A stretch of 64,000 nucleotides of DNA from Micropterus salmoides (taxonomy: Eukaryota; Chordata; Actinopteri; Centrarchiformes; Centrarchidae): contig NW_024044459.1 in assembly GCF_014851395.1 (NCBI RefSeq), positions 20,927,918-20,991,917 on the forward strand, read 5' to 3'. Each line of letters begins with the position of its first letter. The first letter of the stretch is position 1. Below the pieces are notes generated by a model. That model ran no database searches and had not been told where the DNA came from. It saw only the letters and a program-made list of their open reading frames with translations. The position numbers and the translations under genes are program-made. This document shows positions 46,380 to 55,000 of this stretch, piece by piece.

Positions 46380-46501
46380 CCATGCTTTTTTTTTAATGCT
46401 CATGTTTGTCTGTTCTATGTTCTGCAGGTAGGAATCTGGACAAGGAAATTCTGCTGGAACAGTTTATCTCTAAAGTGGTGCACGGAGCAGAGAGAAATTA
46501 G
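32860..46501 (+). CDS. zng1: zng1 (cbwd), zinc-regulated GTPase metalloprotein activator 1, complete
   Basis: A COG0523 (CobW/G3E) GTPase that delivers zinc to methionine aminopeptidase 1 (METAP1). Fifteen coding exons: 32860-32974, 33211-33297, 33733-33829, 34098-34189, 36801-36860, 37417-37454, 39126-39172, 40010-40096, 40323-40367, 40956-41012, 43173-43224, 44976-45044, 45161-45226, 45370-45496 and 46428-46501. They join in phase to 1,113 nt (370 residues plus stop; human about 395). Visible motifs are METAP1-docking CPELVPI (12-18), P-loop GYLGAGKTT (36-44), metal-binding CLCC (94-97), Walker-B/switch ETTGLADP (123-130) and NKTD (190-193). The C-terminal CobW-C domain contains QGVHELYDL. 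An in-frame ATG 66 nt upstream (32794) could add 22 residues; 32860 was preferred because it gives the family's short acidic N-terminus. All key residues are present, so the gene looks functional. It is divergent from dock8 and tandem with foxd and pgm5. Confidence 0.94.
33211..33297 (+). CDS. zng1: zng1 coding exon 2
   Basis: 87 nt, residues 39-67 plus one base. It reads AGKTTLLNYILTEQHNKRIA then VILNEFGEG. The acceptor is tttatag and the donor gtaaacta. It completes the P-loop Lys-Thr and the switch I-like region. Confidence 0.94.
33733..33829 (+). CDS. zng1: zng1 coding exon 3
   Basis: 97 nt, residues 68-99 plus two bases of Lys100. It reads ALEKSLAVSHAGELYEEWLE then LRNGCLCCSV, holding the CxCC metal-binding motif. 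The acceptor is cctgtag and the donor gtgtgtag. Confidence 0.94.
34098..34189 (+). CDS. zng1: zng1 coding exon 4
   Basis: 92 nt, residues 100-130 plus one base. It reads DNGLKAIENLMEKKGKFDYI then LLETTGLADP, the Walker-B/switch II segment. The acceptor is tttcag and the donor gtaatata. Confidence 0.94.
34312..34339. repeat. (GT)n microsatellite
   Basis: 28 bp GT tract in zng1 intron 4, about 120 bp after exon 4. Confidence 0.95.
34650..34845 (+). mobile_element. Fish retroposon tail fragment
   Basis: Contains GGGAGTTTTTCCTTGCCGCT, TGTGGGAATTATTGGGTCTC, and ends CTATATAAATAAAAAGTGAA. This is the 3' part of a non-LTR-derived repeat seen widely in fish. No coding part remains. Confidence 0.6.
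34846..36800. other. zng1 intron 4, remainder
   Basis: AT-rich intron. A 160-codon frame at 35518-36000 begins with GTG and lacks any homology or splice context. The GC-richer part at about 35600-35850 has repeated TGACAG/GACAGG words and may be a regulatory block (see findings). Confidence 0.5.
36801..36860 (+). CDS. zng1: zng1 coding exon 5
   Basis: 60 nt, residues 131-150 plus one base, reading AVASMFWVDAELGSDIYLD, nearly identical to the human protein. The acceptor is ctggcag and the donor gtaaggta. Confidence 0.94.
37165..37207. repeat. (TG)n microsatellite
   Basis: 43 bp TG tract in zng1 intron 5. Confidence 0.97.
37417..37454 (+). CDS. zng1: zng1 coding exon 6 (38 nt)
   Basis: Small exon, residues 151-163, reading IVTVIDAKYGLQ. 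The acceptor is ccctag and the donor gtatgtgc. It fits human IITIVDSKYGLK. Confidence 0.92.
37455..39125. other. zng1 intron 6
   Basis: 1.7 kb. About 37715-38185 contains patches reminiscent of fish hAT-like elements (GATATCGGCCACCC; ATTATTTAGTTCAGCCCTAA). A complex non-repetitive block at about 38370-38640 is noted in findings. No exon is missed here, since phases agree across it. Confidence 0.5.
39126..39172 (+). CDS. zng1: zng1 coding exon 7 (47 nt)
   Basis: Residues 164-178 plus two bases of Arg179, reading QLAEEKEDGLVNEAA. The acceptor is tctgcag and the donor gtatgttt. Confidence 0.92.
39328..39487 (-). mobile_element. Fragment of the long-TIR MITE family (third copy)
   Basis: Read on the minus strand it gives AAGGAATAGTTCTGCATTTT, then CTCATGTCTGTATGG and GGTTAACTTAGCTTAGCACA, the same motif order as the element at 1720-2129. 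Only one terminal arm is recognisable. Confidence 0.6.
40010..40096 (+). CDS. zng1: zng1 coding exon 8
   Basis: 87 nt, residues 179-207 plus two bases. It reads QIAVADLTIINKTDLVNEEE then LAQIRDAV; NKTD is the guanine-specificity motif. The acceptor is tttttag and the donor gtcagctt. Confidence 0.94.
40323..40367 (+). CDS. zng1: zng1 coding exon 9 (45 nt)
   Basis: Residues 208-222 plus two bases of Lys223, reading SINGFVKILETQRS. The acceptor is ttttcag and the donor gtaagtta. Confidence 0.92.
40956..41012 (+). CDS. zng1: zng1 coding exon 10 (57 nt)
   Basis: Residues 223-241 plus two bases, reading VDLSQVLDLHSFDSKDGA. The acceptor is tccacag and the donor gtgagttg. Confidence 0.92.
41013..43172. 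other. zng1 intron 10
   Basis: 2.2 kb. About 41535-41835 has CCAATATCGATATTGG and GCTGATAATATTGGTCGTGC, remnants of an element related to the one at 54175-54655. About 42060-42300 is a GC-rich complex block. No exon was found in it. Confidence 0.5.
43173..43224 (+). CDS. zng1: zng1 coding exon 11 (52 nt)
   Basis: Residues 242-259, reading LAEKLQLVKSTRPHLDK, matching human LQKKLQHVPGTQPHLDQ. The acceptor is tctcaaag and the donor gtatgctc. Confidence 0.9.
43225..44975. other. zng1 intron 11 with hAT-like remnant
   Basis: About 44450-44842 is a degraded hAT-like non-autonomous element: ACTTCTACTCCACTACATTA near the left and ATTTTTACTCATGTACAAGA at the right end, without coding capacity. The rest is plain intron. 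Confidence 0.5.
44976..45044 (+). CDS. zng1: zng1 coding exon 12
   Basis: 69 nt, residues 260-282, starting the CobW C-terminal domain: SILTVTFEVAGDLSEDTLNV then FIQ. The acceptor is ccctcag and the donor gtagactc. Confidence 0.93.
45161..45226 (+). CDS. zng1: zng1 coding exon 13
   Basis: 66 nt, residues 283-304, reading DLLWEKMFKNKEGEPMTVIR then LK. The acceptor is gtttcag and the donor gtacagta. Confidence 0.93.
45370..45496 (+). CDS. zng1: zng1 coding exon 14
   Basis: 127 nt, residues 305-346 plus one base. It reads GIVSFAGKAHQVMLQGVHEL then YDLNETPQLW. The acceptor is ttttcag and the donor gtgaacac. Confidence 0.94.
45497..46304. other. zng1 intron 14, left part
   Basis: AT-rich sequence with no recognisable element, leading into the (TG)n tract. 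Confidence 0.6.
46305..46378. repeat. (TG)37 microsatellite, longest in the window
   Basis: 74 bp of uninterrupted TG in zng1 intron 14, ending 49 bp before the acceptor of the last exon. Confidence 0.97.
46428..46501 (+). CDS. zng1: zng1 coding exon 15 with stop codon
   Basis: 74 nt, residues 347-370, reading RNLDKEILLEQFISKVVHGA then ERN and TAG at 46499-46501. The acceptor is ttctgcag. It follows a very long (TG)n tract that ends 49 bp upstream. Confidence 0.93.
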
Positions 46502-46551
46502 CTACGAACTCTCCCCTCCTATTTGCAGTGAAAACTGTTGATTTTTGATCC

Positions 46552-46557
46552 AATAAA
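46552..46557 (+). terminator. zng1 poly(A) signal
   Basis: AATAAA 51 nt after the zng1 stop codon, implying a short 3' UTR. Another AATAAA-like site near 47003 could give a longer form. Confidence 0.75.
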
Positions 46558-48635
46558 TCTGGGACTGTTTTGCAGAAGGTCGCTCCTTGTTCTTCAAGAA
46601 CATGAGGTACGTCAGAGGATGTTTATGGTTTCAGGGTGATCAATACAGTAGTTTCAAATTGTGATAATCCATCACTACCTGTTTTAAAAGCTGCAGTACA
46701 TCGAAGAGTGTATAAGTTGCTGTAGTGCCTGAACTAAATGCTGTGTGTCACCCAGGAAACTTACACTGAATAGGACTTCTAAAATGTGTGCCCCAACAAA
46801 GATGCTACAAAGGTCCAGAAATGTGATCAATATGTTGTATTTTTTATAAAAATGGCTTTGTAAAATCTGCTGGTTTTGAAGGTTGGGAGCCCAAGTAGTG
46901 TTGGAAGTTACTCACATGCTATGTCAAGTGCTGTACTTTATAAATGAAGTAGCCTTGCTCATGTTTCTGGCTTTTAACATCCTGTTTCTTAAATTATTTC
47001 AAAATAAAATTGTTTTTTTCTGAACACCTATGACATACCTAACAAAAAATGTTTTTAGCTATAGTAAAAATGGTTAGCTGACAACAACAGACTATTAACA
47101 TAACAACAGACACACAGTGCCTTTGTGTTGAAGTGGTAAATTCACTGATACTCAACAAAGTGTGAAACTGCCTCCAAGAGCATTAACACACACTTTTATT
47201 GTTATGAAACGCATAGAAAGAGTTTTTAGCTAACTCAAATATTGTTAAGTTTACTAAAATGCCATTATACTTGGTTCTAACTATTTTTCAGACATTCTGT
47301 ATTATTTTGATCTACCTAGCCGCCCATCTGAAGAGGGTTACTCTTTAAATTTATTCAGCTTTCCATTACAGTTCAAAAGCTGTGTTTAATGTTAAGTTGA
47401 AAACTTCCCAATGAGAGTTTTGATATTAGTAATTATTTTAATACTTTTTAAATTTAATATCCTGTCATTTGCCTTGTTTCAAACTACTGACTTTTTTGCA
47501 GCTGTGTGTATGAGGTGCTATTACCCCGCACCTGCAGCTTCAATTAAGTTTATGCTTGTAATACTTTACAACTTGCAGCCATTCTATTTTCTGGTATGTG
47601 TTACTTTAGCCTTTATTGGTACAGTCATGTGAGAACCATTTCTCACACACAGTAGGCCCAGTCAGGTGACAAAATAGGTGGAGTTTTCCCAACTCGTTCA
47701 TTTGCAATGGAGATAGTTTAGCAGCACGTTTTATCACATGTCCGCTGTTGGACCGGTTTGCTTTGAGGATGGCTCTGCTTATTCATCCCGGTCGTAAAGC
47801 CGAGCTGAGTACTGTAGCCCAGGGCGCACCGTGCAGCTGAGCCGTTTCCTACTCGATTCTGATGCTGATGGCCTCGTTAAGGCGACTATTACCTCTTTTC
47901 TCTGCTGGCTGCGGGAAGCCCTACCACGGCCATTTTCATGGTCACACCACCCGCGGGCATCCAGAGGTGGCAAACTAAACGAACCCGCGGGGGTCTGAAG
48001 GGGGAAACACTTTGTTTCTTATCACGGGCTAGGCGTGGTTCCCAAGAACATCCCACCTCCGACTGCGCTGCTGAACCAGTTGTAATATCACATGATCCAA
48101 ATATCAAGATTTAACTTTATCCTCATATACATTTATGTTGGTAGCTTGTACACATGTCAGACACAGGACAATGTCTACATCGGGCTCACAGCGGTGCACA
48201 CCGACCATTGTGCACGTGTTTACGAGTTTAAAAATAAAACAGCAAAATAACACCATAGTGATTTTGGTCATGTGCAGATCCTTTACGCATCAATGAATGT
48301 TTTAATAAAATTATGTCTAAACTTTAAAGCAGTAAGCTTTCATGTTTGCCTTTATTATTTTAGAGATTTTCTTTTATGTAGCCATTTCTGCTGGCACACA
48401 CTTTAACCGTTTGGCAATTGAAATTAAATGCCTAAAACGTTGCCGTATTTTACATGTACAACAAATTGCCATCTATAAACTGGGCCGTGCGCACTTCAGT
48501 ACTCCCCAAGTCCCCCACCCCCCACCCCCCTCGCACCTGTGTGCTTGCCTTCTCCGGCTCCCCGGGGTGAGGGGACCATTCTGATAGGACCAAAGGGTTA
48601 ATGGGACTGGCCTGCAGGGCAGCCGCCTTCCAGCA
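46558..48635. other. Intergenic, zng1-foxd
   Basis: AT-rich except for a CpG-rich island-like block at about 47760-48080 and a C-rich stretch at about 48500-48570. The minus-strand frames in the CpG block have no homology I recognise. It is likely regulatory for the downstream foxd gene (inference). Confidence 0.5.
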
Positions 48636-48641
48636 TATAAA
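48636..48641 (+). promoter_or_regulatory. TATA box of the foxd gene
   Basis: TATAAA within CAGCATATAAAGCC, 173 nt upstream of the ATG. Transcription would start near 48665, giving a roughly 150 nt 5' UTR. It is assigned from the motif and its spacing. Confidence 0.65.
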
Positions 48642-48813
48642 GCCTCAGCTTCCATTATCACAGCAAACAGCCACCAGGTTCAAGAAGAAGCAGACGGTAC
48701 ATGCGCCTTTACGCGTGAATAGGGGCCTTTTTGCTTTTTACGCACGGCGAATCATTTATGTCACTTTGGCAAAGTTGAGTTTGTAGGCGTTTTTGAACAC
48801 TCCGCGAGTGACC

Positions 48814-49869
48814 ATGACTCTCTCCAGTGAATTTGAAGCTTCACAACACGCTGCTTTGCCTCTAGATGAAGATGAGATTGACATAGTGGGCGAGGATGAG
48901 CCTACCCACGGGCGCTTATATCGAAATGAGTGCTCTACGGACCCCGGCTCCTCAGCAGAATCTGGTGCTGAATTTGACTCTTCGGAGCCAGACTCCTCGG
49001 GGGAAAGCGAGAACAGTTTCTGCGCAGACGCACCGCTGTCTAGGAAAGCCCAAAGCAGCTCAGTAAAGCCTCCCTACTCCTACATTGCCCTCATCACCAT
49101 GGCCATCCTGCAGAGCCCGCTGAAGAAGCTGACGCTGAGTGGCATCTGTGACTTCATCAGCAACAAGTTTCCCTACTACAGAGACAAGTTCCCCGCTTGG
49201 CAGAACTCCATCAGGCACAACCTCTCCCTCAACGACTGTTTCATCAAGATCCCGAGGGAGCCTGGAAACCCGGGCAAAGGTAACTACTGGTCTCTGGACC
49301 CTGCTTCAGAGGACATGTTCGACAACGGCAGCTTCCTTCGGCGAAGGAAGCGCTTCAAGAGAAACCACCCGGAACTTGGCAAAGACGGACTTGTGTTTTA
49401 TTCCAGCTTGAACTGCTATCGGCCGTACGGGCAACCATACTGCTTACAGGGCCAGGTAAGCCCCCCGCCCGCTGCTCCTATCCGGTACATGCCCCTGCAG
49501 GAGGGCATCATGATGCCTCCCTCTTCCTATCAACTTCTGCCACATACTCTGAACAGTCACGGGAAATGCAGTGGGCCTAAAGACTTCAGAGCGCCGCACT
49601 GCGCCGAGCCGAAGCCTGGCCCGCAGGCAAAGTGCTCTTTCAGCATTGAAAGCATCATGAGCAAACCCTCTCCCATCAGTCCACAGAACCCAAATCCACA
49701 GCAGGGCCCTCACGGCGCTCTTGGGTACGGTCATCTCATGTCGGGCCCTGCTGCCTCTTTGGTTCCGACGCTCCTGCAAGTTCCTAGGACTCCATTCTGC
49801 CCTCCCGCCATGCTGAGCACTGCTCCTTTAATAAATGAGCATCTCAGACTCTCTTACCCTCACTGCTGA
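48814..49869 (+). CDS. foxd5: FoxD-family forkhead transcription factor (foxd5 / FOXD4-like), intronless
   Basis: Single-exon 351-residue winged-helix DNA-binding regulator, acting in the nucleus in early neural and mesodermal patterning. The forkhead domain spans about residues 84-184: KPPYSYIALITMAI, WQNSIRHNLSLNDCFIKI and GKGNYWSLDP are all intact. The N-terminus has an acidic patch DEDEIDIVGEDEP (18-30). The C-terminal half carries the Groucho-binding Eh1-type motif FSIESIM (276-282). In FoxD4/5 proteins the acidic region activates and Eh1 represses. The frame remains open seven codons upstream, but that would begin on TTG; the first ATG (ACCATGA context) at 48814 is chosen. Lack of introns is normal for FoxD genes. 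The symbol rests on domain layout plus position between zng1 and pgm5; other FoxD paralogues are less likely. Confidence 0.92.
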   Translation: MTLSSEFEASQHAALPLDEDEIDIVGEDEPTHGRLYRNECSTDPGSSAESGAEFDSSEPDSSGESENSFCADAPLSRKAQSSSVKPPYSYIALITMAILQSPLKKLTLSGICDFISNKFPYYRDKFPAWQNSIRHNLSLNDCFIKIPREPGNPGKGNYWSLDPASEDMFDNGSFLRRRKRFKRNHPELGKDGLVFYSSLNCYRPYGQPYCLQGQVSPPPAAPIRYMPLQEGIMMPPSSYQLLPHTLNSHGKCSGPKDFRAPHCAEPKPGPQAKCSFSIESIMSKPSPISPQNPNPQQGPHGALGYGHLMSGPAASLVPTLLQVPRTPFCPPAMLSTAPLINEHLRLSYPHC

Positions 49870-50090
49870 AGTATTTGGTTGTAAGGAACAGTGTCTGTAT
49901 GTGTGATGCTACGTGAAGACACGCTGGCGTAGCTCATTTCTTAAAGAAATGTTTTAATTGCATGATATTTATGTGCGTTGACATTCAAAGTAAATCAATG
50001 TAAATAAGATGAGTGGTAATATATTTGTTGTGACACTTGCTGCAGTGGAAACTCTTGTTAATGAATGTGTTTTTGTTATTAACGTGTCAA

Positions 50091-50096
50091 AATAAA
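50091..50096 (+). terminator. foxd poly(A) signal
   Basis: AATAAA 222 nt after the stop codon, followed by a T/GT-rich stretch (TGATGTTTATTGTTT). Confidence 0.8.
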
Positions 50097-50119
50097 TGTC
50101 TTGAAAATAACTGATGTTT

Positions 50120-51814
50120 ATTGTTTAAAGCTCTTTATTTGCAGTTTGTACAGAATTATGTGGGTCGGGGCGCAGTGGAATTAGCCTATAAAAGAAAAAT
50201 AATTTAACAACAGTATGGAAAAATAAATCACCTGATATTAAGGCTTGTTTTTCCATATCGGCTAGTCAAAACAATTATTTTTTTCTTTCATTTGATTTTC
50301 TTATTTTGAGAGGAACTAAGAATGTTTCAAAAGAAAGTTTAGTTAAAACAGAAAGCAGACAGTTTAAAGTATTTAGTTGTCTCCCAAATTCACTAAATCT
50401 CACCATTATCATAATTCAAACAATGCAGGCATACATAGCGTTTGTTATTAGCTACTTAAATTAGGCTATTTTTAAAAGTCGACTCGTCCTTAACCCCCGT
50501 TTAAATAATATAGGCCTATTAAAATCAATCGTTTGGCTGTTATGAAGGTCTAATAATTGAGATAAAACGTTGAAAATATAAACTTTAATGTGTTTTTTTT
50601 AAACCAGCAAATCAATAAGGATGATGCCAGCACATACTTTAAAGTTGCAGGAGATAACGGTCTAAAAAAAATGATAGGCCTACTGTTATTGTTCACCTTT
50701 TCAAAGAATAGCAAATACATCATCCATTTATTTATTCATCTTCTTTCATTTGACACATTGAAACATTTGATGTGTAAGGGAAGCACGATCCCATTTCTCA
50801 AAATGAATAGTTTAAAATGATTAACGAAAGTAAAAAAAACAAAACAAACAAACATTAAAATATCTGTTCAGATAATATTTATTTGTGAGATGAAACATAA
50901 GCGCTCTTTTTAACCATAAGAGAAGAAAAGTGCACTTCTTCCTTCCTGCCTCAAGGTCGCACTGTTTACCAAATATTGGAGCAGACACAATGCAGACTGA
51001 GATTTCCGGCGGTTACCTTCCCTACTCCTGACATGAGATTGCAAGCTGAAAATTTCCATGTCACAGATTTATTTACTTCTTGCGTTTAAAGCCATACCAA
51101 AAGCATAGCCTAATCCAAGAACCTGCAGGAGAAAGCGAGATGTGCAACTGAAGATCCTGAAACAAATATGGCTCAAATGAAAAAGACAAGCTTTGTTATA
51201 GGAGGGAGTGAAGTTCTGCTCAGTGGGCTGTCATTTCCCACTTATAAAGTAACTACAGTCCCAGCTTATGCCTTCATACCGGACAGTGTAGCCAGCACAG
51301 ACACAGGCAGTCTCCGGTTGCAGATCGGTCACGACACAATTCCCCTCTGCCATCAGCCAAAAGTCTATTTTTGGCCTGAGGCTCAGCTGATTGTGGGCCT
51401 TGAAGATGTTGGCCCTCCCTGATTTTTTTTTCTTGTAGTCAGTTGTTCGGGCTTATTAGGAAAAGAGGGAGTTGTCGAACAGCAGAGGACAGCTTTGCTG
51501 AATGTTGAGTTCAGCAGGCTATAGGCCAACTGAGGGATGCAGCTCTCTAGGCTGTAACATAAGTTGCCGAGGTGAGTTCATTTTTCTTTATAGCCAATTC
51601 ATCACTGCGTGGGGCTGCTGTCACTGCTCTCCTCCTCAGCAGAGAAGAACAACTGTAACATCACTTCACAGGCTGACAAAGTCCTTCTTTGGGCTGTTTA
51701 TTCGCCAGCCCTAGGCTGCTTTTACTCTGTGGACGGATACCACCAGAAGCAAACTTCAAAACTAAACTTCAGGTTGCTTGATCGACGTCCTCCCGTTGGG
51801 TCCCGACGAGGAGG
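50120..51814. other. Intergenic, foxd-pgm5, including pgm5 upstream region
   Basis: AT-rich to about 50900, then more balanced sequence leading to pgm5. An ATG-initiated 84-codon frame at 51168-51422 is not recognised and may be a chance or upstream ORF. No TATA box close to the start was seen; the pgm5 5' UTR and transcription start are not defined. Confidence 0.5.
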
Positions 51815-52072
51815 ATGGAGACGAGCCCCATCCCGGTGGTGACGGTCCAAACCGCCCCCTTCGACGACCAACGGCCCGGTACCAACGGTCTGCGGAGGAA
51901 GACAGCGGTGTTCGAGGGGAAGAAGAACTACCTGCAGAACTACATCCAGAGCGTGTTGTCCTCCATCGACCTGCGGGACCGACAGGGTTGCACCATGGTG
52001 GTGGGCAGCGACGGCCGCTACTTCAGCCGAGCTGCCGCCGAGGTGATAGTGCAGATGGCCGCTGCCAACGGG
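51815..52072 (+). CDS. pgm5: pgm5 coding exon 1
   Basis: 258 nt, residues 1-86. ATG in GAGGATGGAG context; ends VQMAAANG before gtaagaag. The frame continues open into the intron but loses homology there. Confidence 0.94.
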
Positions 52073-55000
52073 GTAAGAAGGGAGGGGGCGACCACCAGTC
52101 TTGACTTACAGAGACGGTCGTGCATTCATCAACATATTGGAAACACTAATCGTGCTAATTATTTTTCATTCAGTAAAAAAGTGTAGGCTATTAAAGTAGG
52201 CCTACCAGGAATTGTGTATGCATGTAAACATTTATGAAAACGAAAAAAAGCTGGTAAATCCAAATGTGATTTTGGCTCCTTGTCCTTGCACTGGAGAACA
52301 AAGGTTAAATATACTTGCCTAGAATGATTATGAAAGTTTTGCCTAAGGAAGCACATTTTGGATTCAGGTGTGAATGCTGTAGCCCAACGGTTCCCAATCT
52401 AAGGGTTGCCACACTTTCCCCCCTAATCTTTGCCTTTTGCTACTATTACTAGGCTACCGTTTAGCTTTACATCTACAGGCCTTTAACACTATGAAAGACA
52501 GAGAATTCAACTTCTATCACAGTCATGCAATCACTCCTCACACAGATGGAAACATGAACCTTTCCCTTTAGGTGAAAGACTAATAATCTGTGGTATTATC
52601 ACATGCAAACTTGTCACCCACCCAAAACATGTCTGAACTCTTGTAAGTGTCAGCAGCAGATAGGCCTAAATGAGAAGAGGAAGACAGAGAGGAGGAAAAT
52701 CCCCAGAGATCATTTAAAATGCTCACTCTGAGATCATTGTGATTGGTTTGGACAGGTTCCAAAGGAAAATCGGAAGGGAATTTAATTTGTTTTTTAGATC
52801 AGTCAGTTTTTCTGCTGGCCCAGCCAAGTGTCTCTTGATGTCGGCCTTATCAGCACTTCCATCCATCCTGTTCTATTTTCCTGCCTACTTACTTTCCCCC
52901 ATCTCCCACTGTTCCACCTCTCTCAGGCCAAACTTTGGGGATCCCCTGTCAAATAGCATTGAACCAAGAGTCATAATATGGCAACACTTGAAGATAAACC
53001 ACCCAGTGCATGTACTATCCCTCTTACACTACTGAATACAATCTAAACATAGAGGGAACTAACAGATTAGAGTAGTTCTTAGGTTATTACACATAGTACC
53101 ATGAGTACAGAGTACATTTGTTAGGGTTTTCTCTCATTTTCCTCGTCTGTCCATTATATACGCATGCAACATGCTGGATGTTAAGAGGATACACTGACGT
53201 CAGGAGAATAAATTCCTCTCCAGTGAGAACACTTTTATTTAGAATAGCTGATATGCAGGGGAATTATGGGATGATGGTGGTATTACCACTTTAAAAGTAG
53301 CATACAAATTATAAATAGAGAGGGCAGCTCTGTTATTTAGGCACCCTCTTGGGGCAGATCATTTTGCTTTTTAAAGTGAGCTGTCAATTAGTCACCTGTA
53401 GAATGATGAGATACTTTGGGCCAGCGTTGCTTTTGGTTCCGGTAACACCGATGGGCTCTGATGTTTACTGTGCATTCGGGAAACATCCAAGACAGCCACA
53501 AAAGAGAGTAGACCCCTAAACTTTCAAGACAATTCTAGCTTATCAGAAAGCATTATTTCAATTGGATCCTGGATTGACCTGCAGCTGACATTGCTCCTTG
53601 TTATTATCTGTGTTGTGCAGATTGGTCGTCTGGTAATCGGACACAATGGCCTCCTGTCCACTCCTGCTGTTTCCTGCATCATCAGGAAGATAAAGGCTAT
53701 TGGTGGGATCATCCTCACAGCTAGTCACAACCCTGGAGGCCCCGGTGGAGACTTTGGAATCAAGTTCAATGTGGCAAATGGAGGTGAGCACTGAAAACGA
53801 GTGCTGGTTTTCTTATTTTTCCATGTTTCTTCTTCCTATTGAGATTTTTTTTAAGTTTAAGGTAAAGGTTTGAAACCATCTATACAGTCAGTGATGTTGT
53901 TTATGTTTTTTACCAGACATACATGAATGCTAGTGTGTGGTAAGTTTACACATATTGATTGTATGTCTGTCTTTGTGTGGTAGGCCCATCTCCAGACACT
54001 GTGATGGAGAGAATCTACCAGGTGAGCCGGACGCTTGAGGAGTATGCCATCTGTCCCGATCTCCGCATTGACTTGTCCAGGCTGGGAAGACAAGAATTTG
54101 ACCTGGAGAACAAGTTCAAACCTTTCAGAGGTGTAATATTCACTCACTTACTCACTTGTTACAAAAGAGCCAACTAGAGCGCTGACCGATATGGGCTTTT
54201 TAAGACCAATATAGATTTTGATATTTGAGGATTTTAAAATTCAATGTTCCAATAAATTAAAAAATAAGATTGGCAGATATAATTATTTTCTTCTTTTCAG
54301 AAACACATAACATAAACAAAGATTATCTCTAACATTTGTTAGGTATGTTTAGAAACCTCACCAAAATAACACGACATAATGCAGTTTAAAAAATAGTAAA
54401 TAGTAGTTTGAACAAAAGTACAGCTGATTACGTCAGCTGATTGCTCTGTTTTGTGGTGAACACCTGTTACCAACAAAGGAGTTCCCCCTGGTAGACAAAC
54501 TATGCAAAACCAACACTCATGACATGATTGAAGGATCTGTCTTCCATGTCTTTGTTTCTTTTTTAATTGTCATGAATCAACTGTTTTAAACAACGTTATT
54601 GATTTATCCACGATTAGCTCATATCGGCTGATAATATCGGCACGCCAATTGACCCTTCGCTAAGCCACGCCCCTCCTTAGTTACTGTGGACTTTTAGCAC
54701 TCTTTATTACTGCACTCCCTGGACAAATATTGTGTAATTTTTGGGAAAAACAATCTCAGAGAAAGAGACGGCTTATGGTAGAGAAATTTACGTTCAGCTC
54801 ACAGGCAACAGCTCTGGTGGACATTCCTGCAGTCAGCATGCCAATTGCACGCTCCCTCAAATCTTGCAACATCTGTGGCATTGTGCTGTGTGATTGAACT
54901 GCACATTTTCGAGTGGCCTTTAATTGTGGCCAGCCTGAGGCACACCTGTGTAATACCCATGCTGTCTGATCAGCATCTTGATATGCCACACCTGTGAGGT

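Noticed and set aside
47779..48107. Minus-strand frames in the CpG-rich block upstream of foxd
   Set aside because: High GC removes stops. There is no homology and no start or splice context.
49139..49779. Open frames on both strands inside the foxd gene
   Set aside because: GC-rich shadows of the forkhead coding frame.
50966..50978. CArG-like CCAAATATTGG upstream of pgm5
   Set aside because: It has seven A/T between CC and GG instead of six, and it lies over 800 bp from the start codon; too weak to call an SRF site.
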